DNA of 64,000 bases, taken from CAIZGX01 sp044239865 (lineage in GTDB: Bacteria; Bacteroidota; Bacteroidia; Flavobacteriales_D; Sanyastnellaceae). Location: contig JBIIAO010000003.1 in the NCBI GenBank assembly GCA_044239865.1, positions 372,001 to 436,000 of the forward strand, given 5' to 3'. Below, piece after piece: positions 33,977-42,817 of this stretch. The stretch's first letter is position 1, and every line of letters starts with the position of its first letter. Position numbers and translations under genes: made by a program. The notes under the pieces were generated by a model, which worked only from the letters and a program-made list of their open reading frames with translations, ran no database searches and had not been told where the DNA came from.

Positions 33977-33994
33977 CAAGATTGAAAATATTTC

Positions 33995-34933
33995 TTATTT
34001 CTTAACGAGGCGGTCTGTGAAATGAACCGACCCATTGTTCATGCGAATCAAATAGATTCCGTCATTCAAATTTGATACATCAACGCGCTTGATAGCACTT
34101 TGTGTGATGCGATCCTTCATAACCACTTTTCCCGTTAGATCAATAATCGTAAATTCTCCACCAACGAAATTCTCAGGAATTTCAATGCTGAAATTTGAGG
34201 TTGTTGGATTTGGGTAAATTGAAACTTTAGATATTTTCTCAGCCGCGATTGGCTTCACAGAAACTCCTGTAGATTCAATCACTTGAACATCGTCTATGTA
34301 GTAATTTCCAGCTGTGTTAGCTGTATTCGTTCCGTAAAAATCAAAAGCAGCGAGAGCGTTTGTTCCCGCGGCACCGTTTGCGTTGTTTAAGCTCCATTGC
34401 CATTCGTTAGCAACAACACCGTTGAAATATAATCTTCCAAGATCATTGTCCATGTCAGCAGTAACTTGAACATCGAACCAAACATCTGTTCCAACGGTTA
34501 CAGCACCCCCTTGAGCACCACCAGTTGTCCAAGTTGCAACACCAGCGCCATCAAAAAAGATATCGCCAGCCCATTGGTAGGCTGTTGATGAACCGGACCA
34601 AGTGTGAAGAGCATTGAAATACCCTCCTGATCCGGCAGGTAAAAACATTTTAAATTTAATGTCATATTTACCTGTTGTGAAAGGTCCAATAGGTAAAACC
34701 AGATCAGTGGCTGTACCGTTAATATGTGCACTGTTTGTTCCACTGCTAGCGAAGCTAGAGCTCACATTGGCATCAGAAGGAGTGCCAGCACTCCAGTAAG
34801 CCCAGTTTGTATTTTGTGCAACAACGCCGGACCCAACGATGTAAGAGTCGAAGTTATCTTCAAACAAAACAGTTTGTGCAGAAGCAGATAAAATTGCTCC
34901 GAATGCAAAAAGAGAGAGTAGTTGTTTCTTCAT
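33995..34933 (-). CDS. Secreted protein with type A T9SS sorting domain
   Basis: The 312-residue protein starts at ATG 34933 with a signal peptide (MKKQLLSLFAFGAILSASAQ). A jelly-roll-like domain of about 200 residues rich in Gly, Ser, Thr and aromatic residues follows. The C-terminal 75 residues are the type A sorting domain (VSIYPNPTTSNFSIEIPE; LNDGIYLIRM). Export is by the type IX system. Enzyme motifs are not evident; carbohydrate binding is a guess. A TTTG-N20-TATATTCG promoter-like pair lies in the leader. Confidence 0.85.
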   Translation of the reverse strand: MKKQLLSLFAFGAILSASAQTVLFEDNFDSYIVGSGVVAQNTNWAYWSAGTPSDANVSSSFASSGTNSAHINGTATDLVLPIGPFTTGKYDIKFKMFLPAGSGGYFNALHTWSGSSTAYQWAGDIFFDGAGVATWTTGGAQGGAVTVGTDVWFDVQVTADMDNDLGRLYFNGVVANEWQWSLNNANGAAGTNALAAFDFYGTNTANTAGNYYIDDVQVIESTGVSVKPIAAEKISKVSIYPNPTTSNFSIEIPENFVGGEFTIIDLTGKVVMKDRITQSAIKRVDVSNLNDGIYLIRMNNGSVHFTDRLVKK

Positions 34934-34987
34934 AATTAAAGAATTTGTTGAAACGAATATAGTATTCTTTTTCTTTGTTTCCAAATT

Positions 34988-35812
34988 ATGAAAACACATT
35001 TTAGAAAAATGCGGACGAGCTTGTCTGAAAATGGGCAAGCGCAATATGCTCTTCCGATTTATGAGAACTTGAATTTGCAGGGAGAAATTAATTTGAATGA
35101 TTTAATCGGCAAGCAAATACGCCTTTCATCAACTGGCGATATTCGTTGCGTTCTTCACGGAGAAAAATTGAACAAGACTTTCGGTGAAGGTTTGTGTTGG
35201 AATGGATTTCAGGAGTCTTCCAGTGCTTCGCCTTGTATCATTCATCCAGAATTATGCAAAGCTCATGAGGGTATTGCCTTGCGTGGCGATATGGAATGGG
35301 AGCGAAACAATCATTTGATTCCGCATGTAGTTTATTTGTCTTTTACATCAGGTATTAAGGTGGGTGTAACTTCTGAACGAAATTTGATTTCGAGGTGGAT
35401 TGATCAAGGTGCGCGACAAGGTCTTGTATTCGCGAGGGTTCCGTACAGACAATTAGCAGGAGAATTTGAAGTCATGTTGAAGGAACATGTTTCAGACAAA
35501 TCGAATTGGAAGGGAATGTTACAACCCCTATTCAAGGAAAACTTCGATTTACTTGCTGCGAAAGAAAATTTACTTTTTGAAATCCCCGATGCCTTTCAAG
35601 ATTTTATTGATGATGAAGACAAAGTTTGGAGCCTTCAATATCCTTGCGAAGATCGTCCTGTTAATCCCAAGACTTGGAAACTTAATCCGGAAAATGTGTA
35701 CGAAGGGAAGTTGAAGGGAATTGTTGGTCAGTATTTGATTCTGGAGAATCAGCAAGTTTTGAACATTCGCTCTCATGCGGGGCATGAAGTTGAGTTAAAT
35801 TTCGAGGACTAA
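34988..35812 (+). CDS. DUF2797 family protein
   Basis: The 274-residue soluble protein carries conserved cysteines (GDIRCVLHGEKLNKTFGEGLCW and ASPCIIHPELC) and the block YLSFTSGIKVGVTSERNLIS, then RWIDQGA. That block recalls GIY-YIG-like folds. I recognise DUF2797 but know no biochemical function. It is transcribed away from the type A sorted gene across a 54-base gap. No terminator is clear after it. Confidence 0.75.
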   Translation: MKTHFRKMRTSLSENGQAQYALPIYENLNLQGEINLNDLIGKQIRLSSTGDIRCVLHGEKLNKTFGEGLCWNGFQESSSASPCIIHPELCKAHEGIALRGDMEWERNNHLIPHVVYLSFTSGIKVGVTSERNLISRWIDQGARQGLVFARVPYRQLAGEFEVMLKEHVSDKSNWKGMLQPLFKENFDLLAAKENLLFEIPDAFQDFIDDEDKVWSLQYPCEDRPVNPKTWKLNPENVYEGKLKGIVGQYLILENQQVLNIRSHAGHEVELNFED

Positions 35813-35840
35813 TACTTCATTAAAAAATGTAAGATTTTTC

Positions 35841-35870
35841 TTGCTATTCTCAAAAAGGCGTCTATCTTTG
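35841..35870 (+). promoter_or_regulatory. Promoter of the RRM protein gene
   Basis: TTG (35841-35843), exactly 19 bases and TATCTTTG (35863-35870) match the Bacteroidota consensus. Transcription should start near 35875, giving a leader of about 85 bases. Confidence 0.78.
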
Positions 35871-35959
35871 TTGAAGCTTACCGATTTATTTCTTCTTGAA
35901 GTTCTTCGGAATTACAGTTTAAATGAGGAGTAAGCATTAATTAATTTTTTATTTTTTTT

Positions 35960-36250
35960 ATGAACATTTTTGTTTCTGGACTGAACTACAGTCTAACGAG
36001 CGATGAGCTCCAAGCAATCTTCACACAATATGGTGAAGTAGCTTCTGCTAAAGTGATTACTGACCGTGATACCGGTCGTTCACGCGGTTTTGGTTTTGTT
36101 GAAATGTCAGATGACGCTGAAGCACGCAATGCAATTGACGCATTAGACCAAGCTGAAATGAAAGGTCGCAAGATCAACGTTAAAGAAGCTGAAGACCGTC
36201 CACGCACATCTACTAACCGTAGAGAAGGTGGATTCCGTCAAGGATATTGA
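35960..36250 (+). CDS. RNA-binding protein with one RRM domain
   Basis: The 96-residue protein is one RNA recognition motif with RNP2 (NIFVSGL) and RNP1 (RSRGFGFVEM), followed by a short Arg/Gly-rich tail (RREGGFRQGY). Such small RRM proteins are abundant in Bacteroidota and cyanobacteria and are often cold-induced. Its long leader, strong promoter and UUCG-loop terminator suggest a highly expressed single-gene transcript. RNA targets are unknown. Confidence 0.92.
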   Translation: MNIFVSGLNYSLTSDELQAIFTQYGEVASAKVITDRDTGRSRGFGFVEMSDDAEARNAIDALDQAEMKGRKINVKEAEDRPRTSTNRREGGFRQGY

Positions 36251-36274
36251 TTCAATACGCTTTTGACTTACTTT

Positions 36275-36299
36275 AAAAAGGGACTTCGGTCCCTTTTTT
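36275..36299 (+). terminator. Terminator of the RRM protein gene
   Basis: AAAAAGGGAC pairs with GTCCCTTTTT around a TTCG tetraloop, and the T run is continuous with the stem. This is an archetypal intrinsic terminator. Confidence 0.92.
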
Positions 36300-36315
36300 A
36301 TTTTACATTAGCAAT

Positions 36316-37197
36316 ATGAAGCTGGAATTGCTCGATTCGTTCGGGGATATGAAATCACCGTTATACGCTATTGCTGACGGTACGCATGCCGACTCTTTTT
36401 TTACGGCTTCAGCCAACGGATTGGTTTCTGAATGGAATACAGAATGCGGAGTGTCTTCCGAGATTCAAGTTAAAACAAATGGTGCTGTATTCTCTCTGCT
36501 TTACGATGAAACTTCTAAATTTTTATGGATAGGATGTCAGCAAAACACGCTTAGTGTTGTTGACATTGAACAAAAAAAGGAAATAAAAAACTACAACGTT
36601 CACCCCGGTGGTGTTTTCGATATTAAAATAGTGGATGATAAGGTTGTTAGCGTCGGAGCTGACGGGAATGTTATAGAATGGAACCGTCAAGACGCTAGCT
36701 ATTCGCGAACAATTCCACTTTCTGATTCTAAGATTCGTCGATTTGCAATTAGTATGCACGAACCGGCTTTAGCTTTTCCGTTTTCAAACGGTGAAATGGA
36801 AATAGTAGATCCCGTATTTTTCAATTCAATTGCGAAAAGGAAAGTAAATGATGTTGGTGTGGCCTCGTGTGCGTTTCATCCGAAAAAAAGTGTGTTGCTA
36901 ACAGGAGGAAGAGACGGAGAAGTGCACCTTTGGAATACTAAGAAGAATTATTCGTCTGTGATTAATTATACAGCCCACAAGGCAAACGTCTACGCCATTG
37001 CTTTCCATCCGAAAAAGCACGTTTTTGTTACGGGCAGCCGCGATAAAGAAATTAAGGTATGGGATGCTGAATCATTGGATTTTCTTTGTGGAGGCGCTCA
37101 CGCGAGGAGTGTAAATGCGTTGCGTTTTCTTAAAAACGGACTTCTACTTTCCGCCAGCGACGATGGTTCTATACGTTTGTGGAAAATTCTTCGCTAA
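36316..37197 (+). CDS. WD40 repeat protein
   Basis: The 293-residue protein is built of about seven WD40-like repeats and has no signal peptide, so it is probably cytoplasmic. Clear repeats are VLLTGGRDGEVHLWNTKK, VFVTGSRDKEIKVWDAES and LLSASDDGSIRLWKILR. It should form a beta-propeller scaffold. No catalytic domain or partner gene is evident. It is transcribed between the RRM protein and a GH13 lipoprotein. Confidence 0.85.
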   Translation: MKLELLDSFGDMKSPLYAIADGTHADSFFTASANGLVSEWNTECGVSSEIQVKTNGAVFSLLYDETSKFLWIGCQQNTLSVVDIEQKKEIKNYNVHPGGVFDIKIVDDKVVSVGADGNVIEWNRQDASYSRTIPLSDSKIRRFAISMHEPALAFPFSNGEMEIVDPVFFNSIAKRKVNDVGVASCAFHPKKSVLLTGGRDGEVHLWNTKKNYSSVINYTAHKANVYAIAFHPKKHVFVTGSRDKEIKVWDAESLDFLCGGAHARSVNALRFLKNGLLLSASDDGSIRLWKILR

Positions 37198-37216
37198 AAG
37201 TAATTGGGTCTTCGTG

Positions 37217-37224
37217 TATATTTG
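37217..37224 (+). promoter_or_regulatory. -7 box before the GH13 lipoprotein gene
   Basis: TATATTTG matches TAnnTTTG exactly. It lies 21 bases before the ATG at 37246 and upstream of it no good -33 box is visible. Confidence 0.5.
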
Positions 37225-37245
37225 ACACTAAGTATTTCTTTCAAC

Positions 37246-38643
37246 ATGAAAAATAATTTATTCGTTTTACTGGCAATTGCCTTCGCCAGTTGTGGTGTGA
37301 CTAAAAAGCAAGACTACACTTCAGAAGCTAAACAAATTGGTTACTCTGAAACCAAAGTGGTTCGTCATCCTGTATGGTCGAAAAACGCAACAATCTATGA
37401 AGTAAATGTCCGTCAGCATACCGCTGCGGGTACATTCGCAGCACTCGAAAAAGATCTGCCTCGCATAGATTCTTTGGGTATTGATATTCTTTGGCTCATG
37501 CCGATTAATCCGATTGGAGAGCTGAATAGAAAGGGAGGTTTGGGAAGTTATTACAGTGTGAAGAATTATACCGGTGTTAATCCAGAGTTCGGAACTACTG
37601 CAGATTTTATGCGATTGGTAAACAAGGCGCATGAATTGGGTATGTACGTAATTCTAGATTGGGTCGCAAATCACACAGCTTGGGATCACCCTTGGGTTCT
37701 TCAGCACCCAGATTGGTATACCCATGATGCGAATGGGAATATTGTTCCCCCAGTTCCTGATTGGTCAGATGTGGCAGATTTAAATTATGACAGTCCTGAA
37801 CTGCGCAAGGAAATGATTCGCGCCATGGAATATTGGGTGAGAGATTGCGGTATAGATGGCTATCGTTGTGACGTGGCTATGAACGTTCCAACAGAATTTT
37901 GGAACGATGCACGTGCAGCTTTGGATGCTATTAAACCGGTTTTTATGTTGGCAGAAGCAGAGCAGAAAGATCACCACTTGAAGGCTTTTGATATGTCTTA
38001 CAGTTGGGAGTTGATGGGGACAATGAATGCAGTATCTAAAGGCGAGAAATCGCTTTATGCGATAGATGAATACATGGCGAAATCGGATACCGCTTTCCAA
38101 AAGAGCGCATATCGCATGGGGTTCACCACAAATCACGATGAGAATACTTGGAATGGAACCGGAGGAGAGCGCTTAGGGATGAAACGTAAGTTATTCGATG
38201 TGCTGTCATTTACACTTCAAGGAATGCCGTTGGTATACACTTCGCAAGAAGGTGGGGAAGTTGATGCGAAAGGAAATCCGAAACGCTTGAGATTCTTTGA
38301 TAAAGACACCGCGTATTTCAACAACTACGTAAACAGTGATTTCTACAAGCGACTTCTTGCGGTGCATCACGAAAACCCTGCGTTATGGAATGGCGAGTTT
38401 GGTGGAAGCTTCAAGAAATTGAAAACTTCGAATGATGATGTTTTGTATGCATATGTTCGTACAAACGGAGATCGTCAGGTTGTTGTCTTGTTGAACTTCT
38501 CTGATAAACCGCAGGTTTTCAATTTTACCGAAGAGATACCAGACGGTGACTTTAGAAGCATTTTCAATAGTGAAACCTTCTCTATTTATTCGAGAAATCA
38601 GCGTGCACTAGCGCCATACGGGTATCAAGTTTTTTCAAAATAG
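37246..38643 (+). CDS. GH13 alpha-amylase family lipoprotein
   Basis: The 465-residue enzyme has a lipoprotein signal (MKNNLFVLLAIAFASCG, lipobox FASC), so it is tethered to a membrane facing the periplasm or surface. The four GH13 regions are present: DWVANH, GYRCDVA with the nucleophile Asp, MLAEAEQ with the acid Glu, and FTTNHDEN. It probably cleaves alpha-1,4 glucans or maltodextrins. The start at 37246 is chosen over an upstream in-frame ATG that precedes the promoter box. Another GH13 gene is cut by the right edge. Confidence 0.9.
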   Translation: MKNNLFVLLAIAFASCGVTKKQDYTSEAKQIGYSETKVVRHPVWSKNATIYEVNVRQHTAAGTFAALEKDLPRIDSLGIDILWLMPINPIGELNRKGGLGSYYSVKNYTGVNPEFGTTADFMRLVNKAHELGMYVILDWVANHTAWDHPWVLQHPDWYTHDANGNIVPPVPDWSDVADLNYDSPELRKEMIRAMEYWVRDCGIDGYRCDVAMNVPTEFWNDARAALDAIKPVFMLAEAEQKDHHLKAFDMSYSWELMGTMNAVSKGEKSLYAIDEYMAKSDTAFQKSAYRMGFTTNHDENTWNGTGGERLGMKRKLFDVLSFTLQGMPLVYTSQEGGEVDAKGNPKRLRFFDKDTAYFNNYVNSDFYKRLLAVHHENPALWNGEFGGSFKKLKTSNDDVLYAYVRTNGDRQVVVLLNFSDKPQVFNFTEEIPDGDFRSIFNSETFSIYSRNQRALAPYGYQVFSK

Positions 38644-38659
38644 AACAACTGTACGGAAT

Positions 38660-38667
38660 TATCTTTG
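38660..38667 (+). promoter_or_regulatory. -7 box before the thioesterase-trmB-mrp-nifU operon
   Basis: TATCTTTG lies 17 bases before the ATG at 38685 and matches the -7 consensus exactly. The upstream element is not evident. Confidence 0.5.
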
Positions 38668-38684
38668 TGCTCTAAAATTGAATT

Positions 38685-39095
38685 ATGGAAGAGCCTGAAG
38701 GGAAAGCAGTTTTCGAAACCAGTGTTGAGATTCGCTTCGCGGATATTGACGCAATGGGTCATGTAAATAACGCGGTGTATTTCAGTTATTTTGAACAAGC
38801 ACGTATGGCTTATTTCAAGGAGCGGGTTGCCCGCATCTGGAATTGGAACGAAGACGGCGTTATTGTAGCTCGAAATGAAATTGACTATCTCTATCCTGTA
38901 TTTCTAAACGACCGAATGATCATTCGGTTGTGGGTAGATCATGTAGGTTCTAAAAGTTTTTCAGTATGCTATCGCGTAATTGTTGGAGAACGTTTATGTG
39001 CTGCGGGGAAATCAGTTTTGGTTTGTTTCAATCATAAAAATAAGGCCACACAGCCTCTTCCTGAAGCGTGGAAAAGTGTGTTTCTAGCGAGTTAA
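38685..39095 (+). CDS. Acyl-CoA thioesterase, 4-hydroxybenzoyl-CoA thioesterase-like
   Basis: The 136-residue hotdog protein has the family block FADIDAMGHVNNAVYFSYFE, with the catalytic Asp. Its substrate is not predictable. It starts a four-gene run with trmB, mrp and nifU. trmB begins one base after its stop codon. Confidence 0.88.
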   Translation: MEEPEGKAVFETSVEIRFADIDAMGHVNNAVYFSYFEQARMAYFKERVARIWNWNEDGVIVARNEIDYLYPVFLNDRMIIRLWVDHVGSKSFSVCYRVIVGERLCAAGKSVLVCFNHKNKATQPLPEAWKSVFLAS

Positions 39096-39096
39096 T

Positions 39097-39795
39097 ATGG
39101 CAAAGGATAAGTTAAAACGCTGGGCCGAAAATAAGACGTTTCCTCATGTATTTGAGCCGAACTTAATGCCCATTATTCGCGAGAATGAAACCTTCATGAA
39201 AGGGCAGTGGCGAGAGGAGTTCTACAAGAACGATAATCCGCTTGTGGTTGAGTTAGGCTGTGGGAAGGGTGAGTATGCGGTTGGACAAGCCCATCGAAAT
39301 CTTGATAAGAATTATTTAGGCATAGACGTCAAGGGGCATCGTTTTCACAAAGGAGCGAAAGATTCGCTTGAAATGGGATTAACCAATGTGGCTTTTCTTC
39401 GCGCTAGAATAGAATTTATTGATGCATTTTTCGATGACAATGAGTTGGATGAAATTTGGTTAACGTTTTCAGATCCGATGCCGAATGATCACGATGGAAA
39501 TCGCAGAATTACCTCTGGATTTTACATGAAACGATATGAGCGTATGCTGAAGTCGGAAGGTTTGGTTCATATTAAGCATGACAATCCTGCATTGTATGAA
39601 AGAGCCTTGAGAGAAATCCCGCAAATGGGAGCAGAGATAATCTTGCACGACGATAATATTTATGAGTCGGGTTTTCTGAATACAATAGATGAGAAGCTCA
39701 AAGATGTTTTAGAGATTAGAACTTTTTATGAGCAAATGTGGTTGAAGGAAGGAAGAAAAATTAAGTATATACAGGCAAGAATGCCGAAAAAATAA
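39097..39795 (+). CDS. trmB: tRNA (guanine46-N7)-methyltransferase
   Basis: TrmB makes 7-methylguanosine at position 46 of the tRNA variable loop using S-adenosylmethionine. The 232-residue protein carries the SAM motif VELGCGKGEYAVGQA and the family block LTFSDPMPNDHDGNRR. In most homologues the latter reads FPDPWPK, so this is the Bacteroidota variant. mrp starts six bases downstream. Confidence 0.93.
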   Translation: MAKDKLKRWAENKTFPHVFEPNLMPIIRENETFMKGQWREEFYKNDNPLVVELGCGKGEYAVGQAHRNLDKNYLGIDVKGHRFHKGAKDSLEMGLTNVAFLRARIEFIDAFFDDNELDEIWLTFSDPMPNDHDGNRRITSGFYMKRYERMLKSEGLVHIKHDNPALYERALREIPQMGAEIILHDDNIYESGFLNTIDEKLKDVLEIRTFYEQMWLKEGRKIKYIQARMPKK

Positions 39796-39801
39796 AAGAC
39801 T

Positions 39802-40890
39802 ATGAGTGTTTCGAAAGCAGCCATTTTAGAAGCGTTAGGGAATGTTCAAGAACCTGATTTGAAGAAAGACATTGTTTCTTTAAATATGGTTAAGATTGTT
39901 CGAGCAGAAGGAAATAACATTGAGTTGGAAGTGAAGGTTAGCAATCCTGCTATGCACGCCAAACAGCGCATGCGCGAGGCTTGTGTGTTTGCTATTCAAC
40001 GTGTATTAGGAAATGAATTCGAGGTAAAGGTTCATGTTGAAGCTATTTCAGGAGAAGAACGAAGCGGAGAGCTGCGAAGAATTCTTCCAGGGGTGAAACA
40101 CATTATTGCTGTCGCCAGTGGAAAAGGCGGAGTGGGGAAGAGCACGGTTTCGTCGAATTTAGCAGCTGGTCTTGCAGCATTGGGACATAAAGTTGGTTTG
40201 TTAGATGCGGATATTTACGGACCTTCAGTTCCAACAATGTTCGATGTTGTGCTAGAAAAACCTAGGCTTATTGAGGTGGATGGAAAGAAAGTAATGGCGC
40301 CAGTTGAAGCTCATGGAGTAAAAGTACTGAGCATTGGGTTTTTTACCGAAGGAGATCAAGCGGTTGTGTGGCGCGGTCCAATGGCTACTAAGGCCTTGAA
40401 TCAAATGATTACCGATGTTGAATGGGGTGAGTTAGATTATATGGTTGTTGATCTTCCTCCGGGAACAGGAGACGTTCATTTGAGCATTGTTCAAACATTA
40501 CCTATCTCAGCAGTTGTTGTTGTGAGCACTCCGCAAGAAGTGGCATTAGTAGATGCACGTAAGGGAATCGCTATGTTCCAATTGCCAGCAGTGAATATTC
40601 CGGTGTTGGGATTGGTAGAAAACATGTCGTGGTTTACTCCAGCAGAACTGCCCGAAAACAAGTACTTTATTTTCGGAGAAGGAGGAACGAAGAGGCTTGC
40701 AGAAAGTTTGAATCTTCCTGTATTAGGAGAAATACCTTTGATTCAGAGCATTCGCGAAGCTGGAGATGTGGGAAGACCATCGGTACTTCAAGACAATACA
40801 ACAGCAGCGCGCTATTGGCAGTCGTTTTTAATTAACTTTGAAAAGGAATTGCGCTTGCTGCCATTCCGTAAACCTGCAACCCAAGAATAA
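39802..40890 (+). CDS. Mrp/ApbC-type iron-sulfur cluster carrier ATPase
   Basis: The 362-residue protein has an N-terminal MIP18/DUF59 domain (residues 5-85) and a deviant P-loop ATPase domain with SGKGGVGKST at 106-115. It carries Fe-S clusters to apoproteins in the cytoplasm. The usual CxxC near the C-terminus is missing; the region reads ENMSWFTPAELPENKYFIFG. The pairing with a NifU-like scaffold immediately downstream supports the Fe-S role. Confidence 0.9.
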   Translation: MSVSKAAILEALGNVQEPDLKKDIVSLNMVKIVRAEGNNIELEVKVSNPAMHAKQRMREACVFAIQRVLGNEFEVKVHVEAISGEERSGELRRILPGVKHIIAVASGKGGVGKSTVSSNLAAGLAALGHKVGLLDADIYGPSVPTMFDVVLEKPRLIEVDGKKVMAPVEAHGVKVLSIGFFTEGDQAVVWRGPMATKALNQMITDVEWGELDYMVVDLPPGTGDVHLSIVQTLPISAVVVVSTPQEVALVDARKGIAMFQLPAVNIPVLGLVENMSWFTPAELPENKYFIFGEGGTKRLAESLNLPVLGEIPLIQSIREAGDVGRPSVLQDNTTAARYWQSFLINFEKELRLLPFRKPATQE

Positions 40891-40891
40891 T

Positions 40892-41158
40892 ATGTTACAA
40901 GAATCATTGTTTCTACGTGTGAACGAAGCGCTTAATTCCATTAGACCTTATTTGGAAGCAGACGGTGGAGGAATTGAGTTGAAGGAAGTGACTCCTGAAA
41001 TGACAGCTGTCGTAGAATTAAAAGGAGCATGCACAAGCTGCAATAAATCTCATATGACTATGAAGGCGGGTGTTGAAGCCGCAATTAAAGCTGCGGTTCC
41101 AGAAATTAAGTCTGTGATTGCTTTAGCACAAGAAATTGAAGAAGCAACTGCGTTATAA
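40892..41158 (+). CDS. NifU C-terminal domain Fe-S scaffold protein
   Basis: The 88-residue protein is the NifU-type scaffold domain, with YLEADGGGIEL and the cluster-binding ACTSC pair at about residues 51-55. The ATG at 40892 comes one base after the mrp stop. Its coding end overlaps the end of the opposite ABC-F gene by six bases. Confidence 0.92.
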   Translation: MLQESLFLRVNEALNSIRPYLEADGGGIELKEVTPEMTAVVELKGACTSCNKSHMTMKAGVEAAIKAAVPEIKSVIALAQEIEEATAL

Positions 41159-42772
41159 TCCGTAGTAGTTCTTCCTAGTTTCTTTTACTTGCTCATTCGA
41201 GAGATACTCGTCGTAAGACATTCTCTTGTCGATTATGCCTTTCGGTGTGATTTCAATAATTCTATTCGCAACTGTTTCAGTGAACTCGTGGTCATGTGAA
41301 GTGAATAATGCGTTGTGCTTCCAATCTTTCATAGCGTTGTTGAACGCAGTGATAGACTCAAGATCTAAGTGGTTTGTAGGCTCATCTAACATGAGGCAAT
41401 TGCCATTTGCGAGCATCATGCGAGAGACCATACAACGTACTTTTTCGCCTCCTGAAAGGACAGTACATTTCTTTAAAACTTCCTCACCACTGAACAGCAT
41501 TTTTCCTAAGAATCCGCGGACATATGTTTCGTCTTTGTCGACAGAGAATTGACGCAGCCAATCGATCAGATTGTCGTTAGATTTGAAAAAATCTTCGTTG
41601 TTATTTGGAAGATATGCCGTGGTAATTGTACTTCCCCATTCAACTGTTCCTGTAGTTGGCTCTTCCAAATTGTTTATGATTTGAAAGAACGACGTAATGG
41701 CGGAATGGTCTTTCGAAAGAACAGCAACTTTATCGCCTTTTATTAAGGTGAATTCAACATTTTTAAACTGCACGCTTCCATCTGGATTAACCTTCGAAAG
41801 ATTTTCAACGCGCAAGATTTGATCTCCGCAATCGCGTTCGGGTCTGAAAATAATACCTGGGTACTTTCTAGTGCTCGGTTGAATATTATCAATAACAAGT
41901 TTATCTAATAATTTCTTGCGGCTTGTTGCTTGTCTTGATTTGGAAGCGTTGGCGCTGAAGCGTTCTACGAAGTCTTGAAGTTCTTTGCGTTTGTCTTCTG
42001 TCTTCTTGTTTTGGTCGCTTCGCTGACGCGCAGCCAATTGACTACTCTCGTACCAGAAAGAATAATTTCCAGTATACAGTTGAATCTTACTGAAGTCGAT
42101 GTCCACGATGTTGGTGCAGACAGCATCTAAAAAGTGACGGTCGTGCGATACAACGATTACAGTATTTTGAAAATCGGCCAAGAAGTTTTCCAACCAAGAA
42201 ATGGTTTCAACATCTAAGTCATTCGTAGGCTCGTCGAGCAATAGTATTTCAGGATTTCCGAATAGCGCTTGTGCAAGCAATACACGAACTTTTTCTTTTC
42301 CGCTTAGGGAATGAACCAAGTCGGTATGTAAATGATCTGCAATACCCAAATTACTTAGCAATTGAGCGGCATCGCTTTCAGCATTCCAACCGTCCATTTC
42401 AGCAAAAATGTTTTCTAGTTCAGCGGCTTTCACACCATCTGCATCTGAGAAATCTTCTTTCGCATAAATGGCATCTTTCGCTTGCATGACATCCATAAGC
42501 TTTCGGTTTCCCATAAGCACGGTTTGAAGCACAGGAACATCATCGAATTCGAAATGGTTTTGCTTTAGCACGCTCATGCGCACGCCTGCATCCATCACAA
42601 CCTTCCCGGTGGTTGGATCTATTTCTCCTGAAAGTATTTTCAAGAAAGTGGACTTCCCAGCACCGTTCGCGCCAATAACGCCATAACAATGTCCAGGTGT
42701 GAATTTTAGGTTTACTTCTTCGAACAATGCTCGTTTTCCAAAACGAAGCGAAAGGTTGTTTACTGATAGCAC
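41153..42772 (-). CDS. ABC-F family ATPase (ribosome-associated)
   Basis: ABC-F proteins act at the ribosomal E site, not in membrane transport. The 539 residues contain two nucleotide-binding domains joined by a basic linker (residues about 245-310). The first is intact: GANGAGKST at 34-42, LSGKEKVRV and LLLDEPTNDLD. The second keeps LSGGEKVRCM and LMLDEPTNHLD but its Walker A reads VLSKDHSAITSF, without the lysine. The GTG at 42772 is the start. It resembles the YbiT/EttA group. No antibiotic-resistance role is implied. Confidence 0.9.
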   Translation of the reverse strand: MLSVNNLSLRFGKRALFEEVNLKFTPGHCYGVIGANGAGKSTFLKILSGEIDPTTGKVVMDAGVRMSVLKQNHFEFDDVPVLQTVLMGNRKLMDVMQAKDAIYAKEDFSDADGVKAAELENIFAEMDGWNAESDAAQLLSNLGIADHLHTDLVHSLSGKEKVRVLLAQALFGNPEILLLDEPTNDLDVETISWLENFLADFQNTVIVVSHDRHFLDAVCTNIVDIDFSKIQLYTGNYSFWYESSQLAARQRSDQNKKTEDKRKELQDFVERFSANASKSRQATSRKKLLDKLVIDNIQPSTRKYPGIIFRPERDCGDQILRVENLSKVNPDGSVQFKNVEFTLIKGDKVAVLSKDHSAITSFFQIINNLEEPTTGTVEWGSTITTAYLPNNNEDFFKSNDNLIDWLRQFSVDKDETYVRGFLGKMLFSGEEVLKKCTVLSGGEKVRCMVSRMMLANGNCLMLDEPTNHLDLESITAFNNAMKDWKHNALFTSHDHEFTETVANRIIEITPKGIIDKRMSYDEYLSNEQVKETRKNYYGL

Positions 42773-42792
42773 GGCTGTATAATTTTGGGGTG

Positions 42793-42800
42793 CAAAGATA
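42793..42800 (-). promoter_or_regulatory. -7 box before the ABC-F gene
   Basis: TATCTTTG on the minus strand matches the -7 consensus. It lies 20 bases before the GTG start, between the GH92 gene end and the ABC-F start. Confidence 0.5.
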
Positions 42801-42817
42801 GTCTTATTTTCGGAGTG

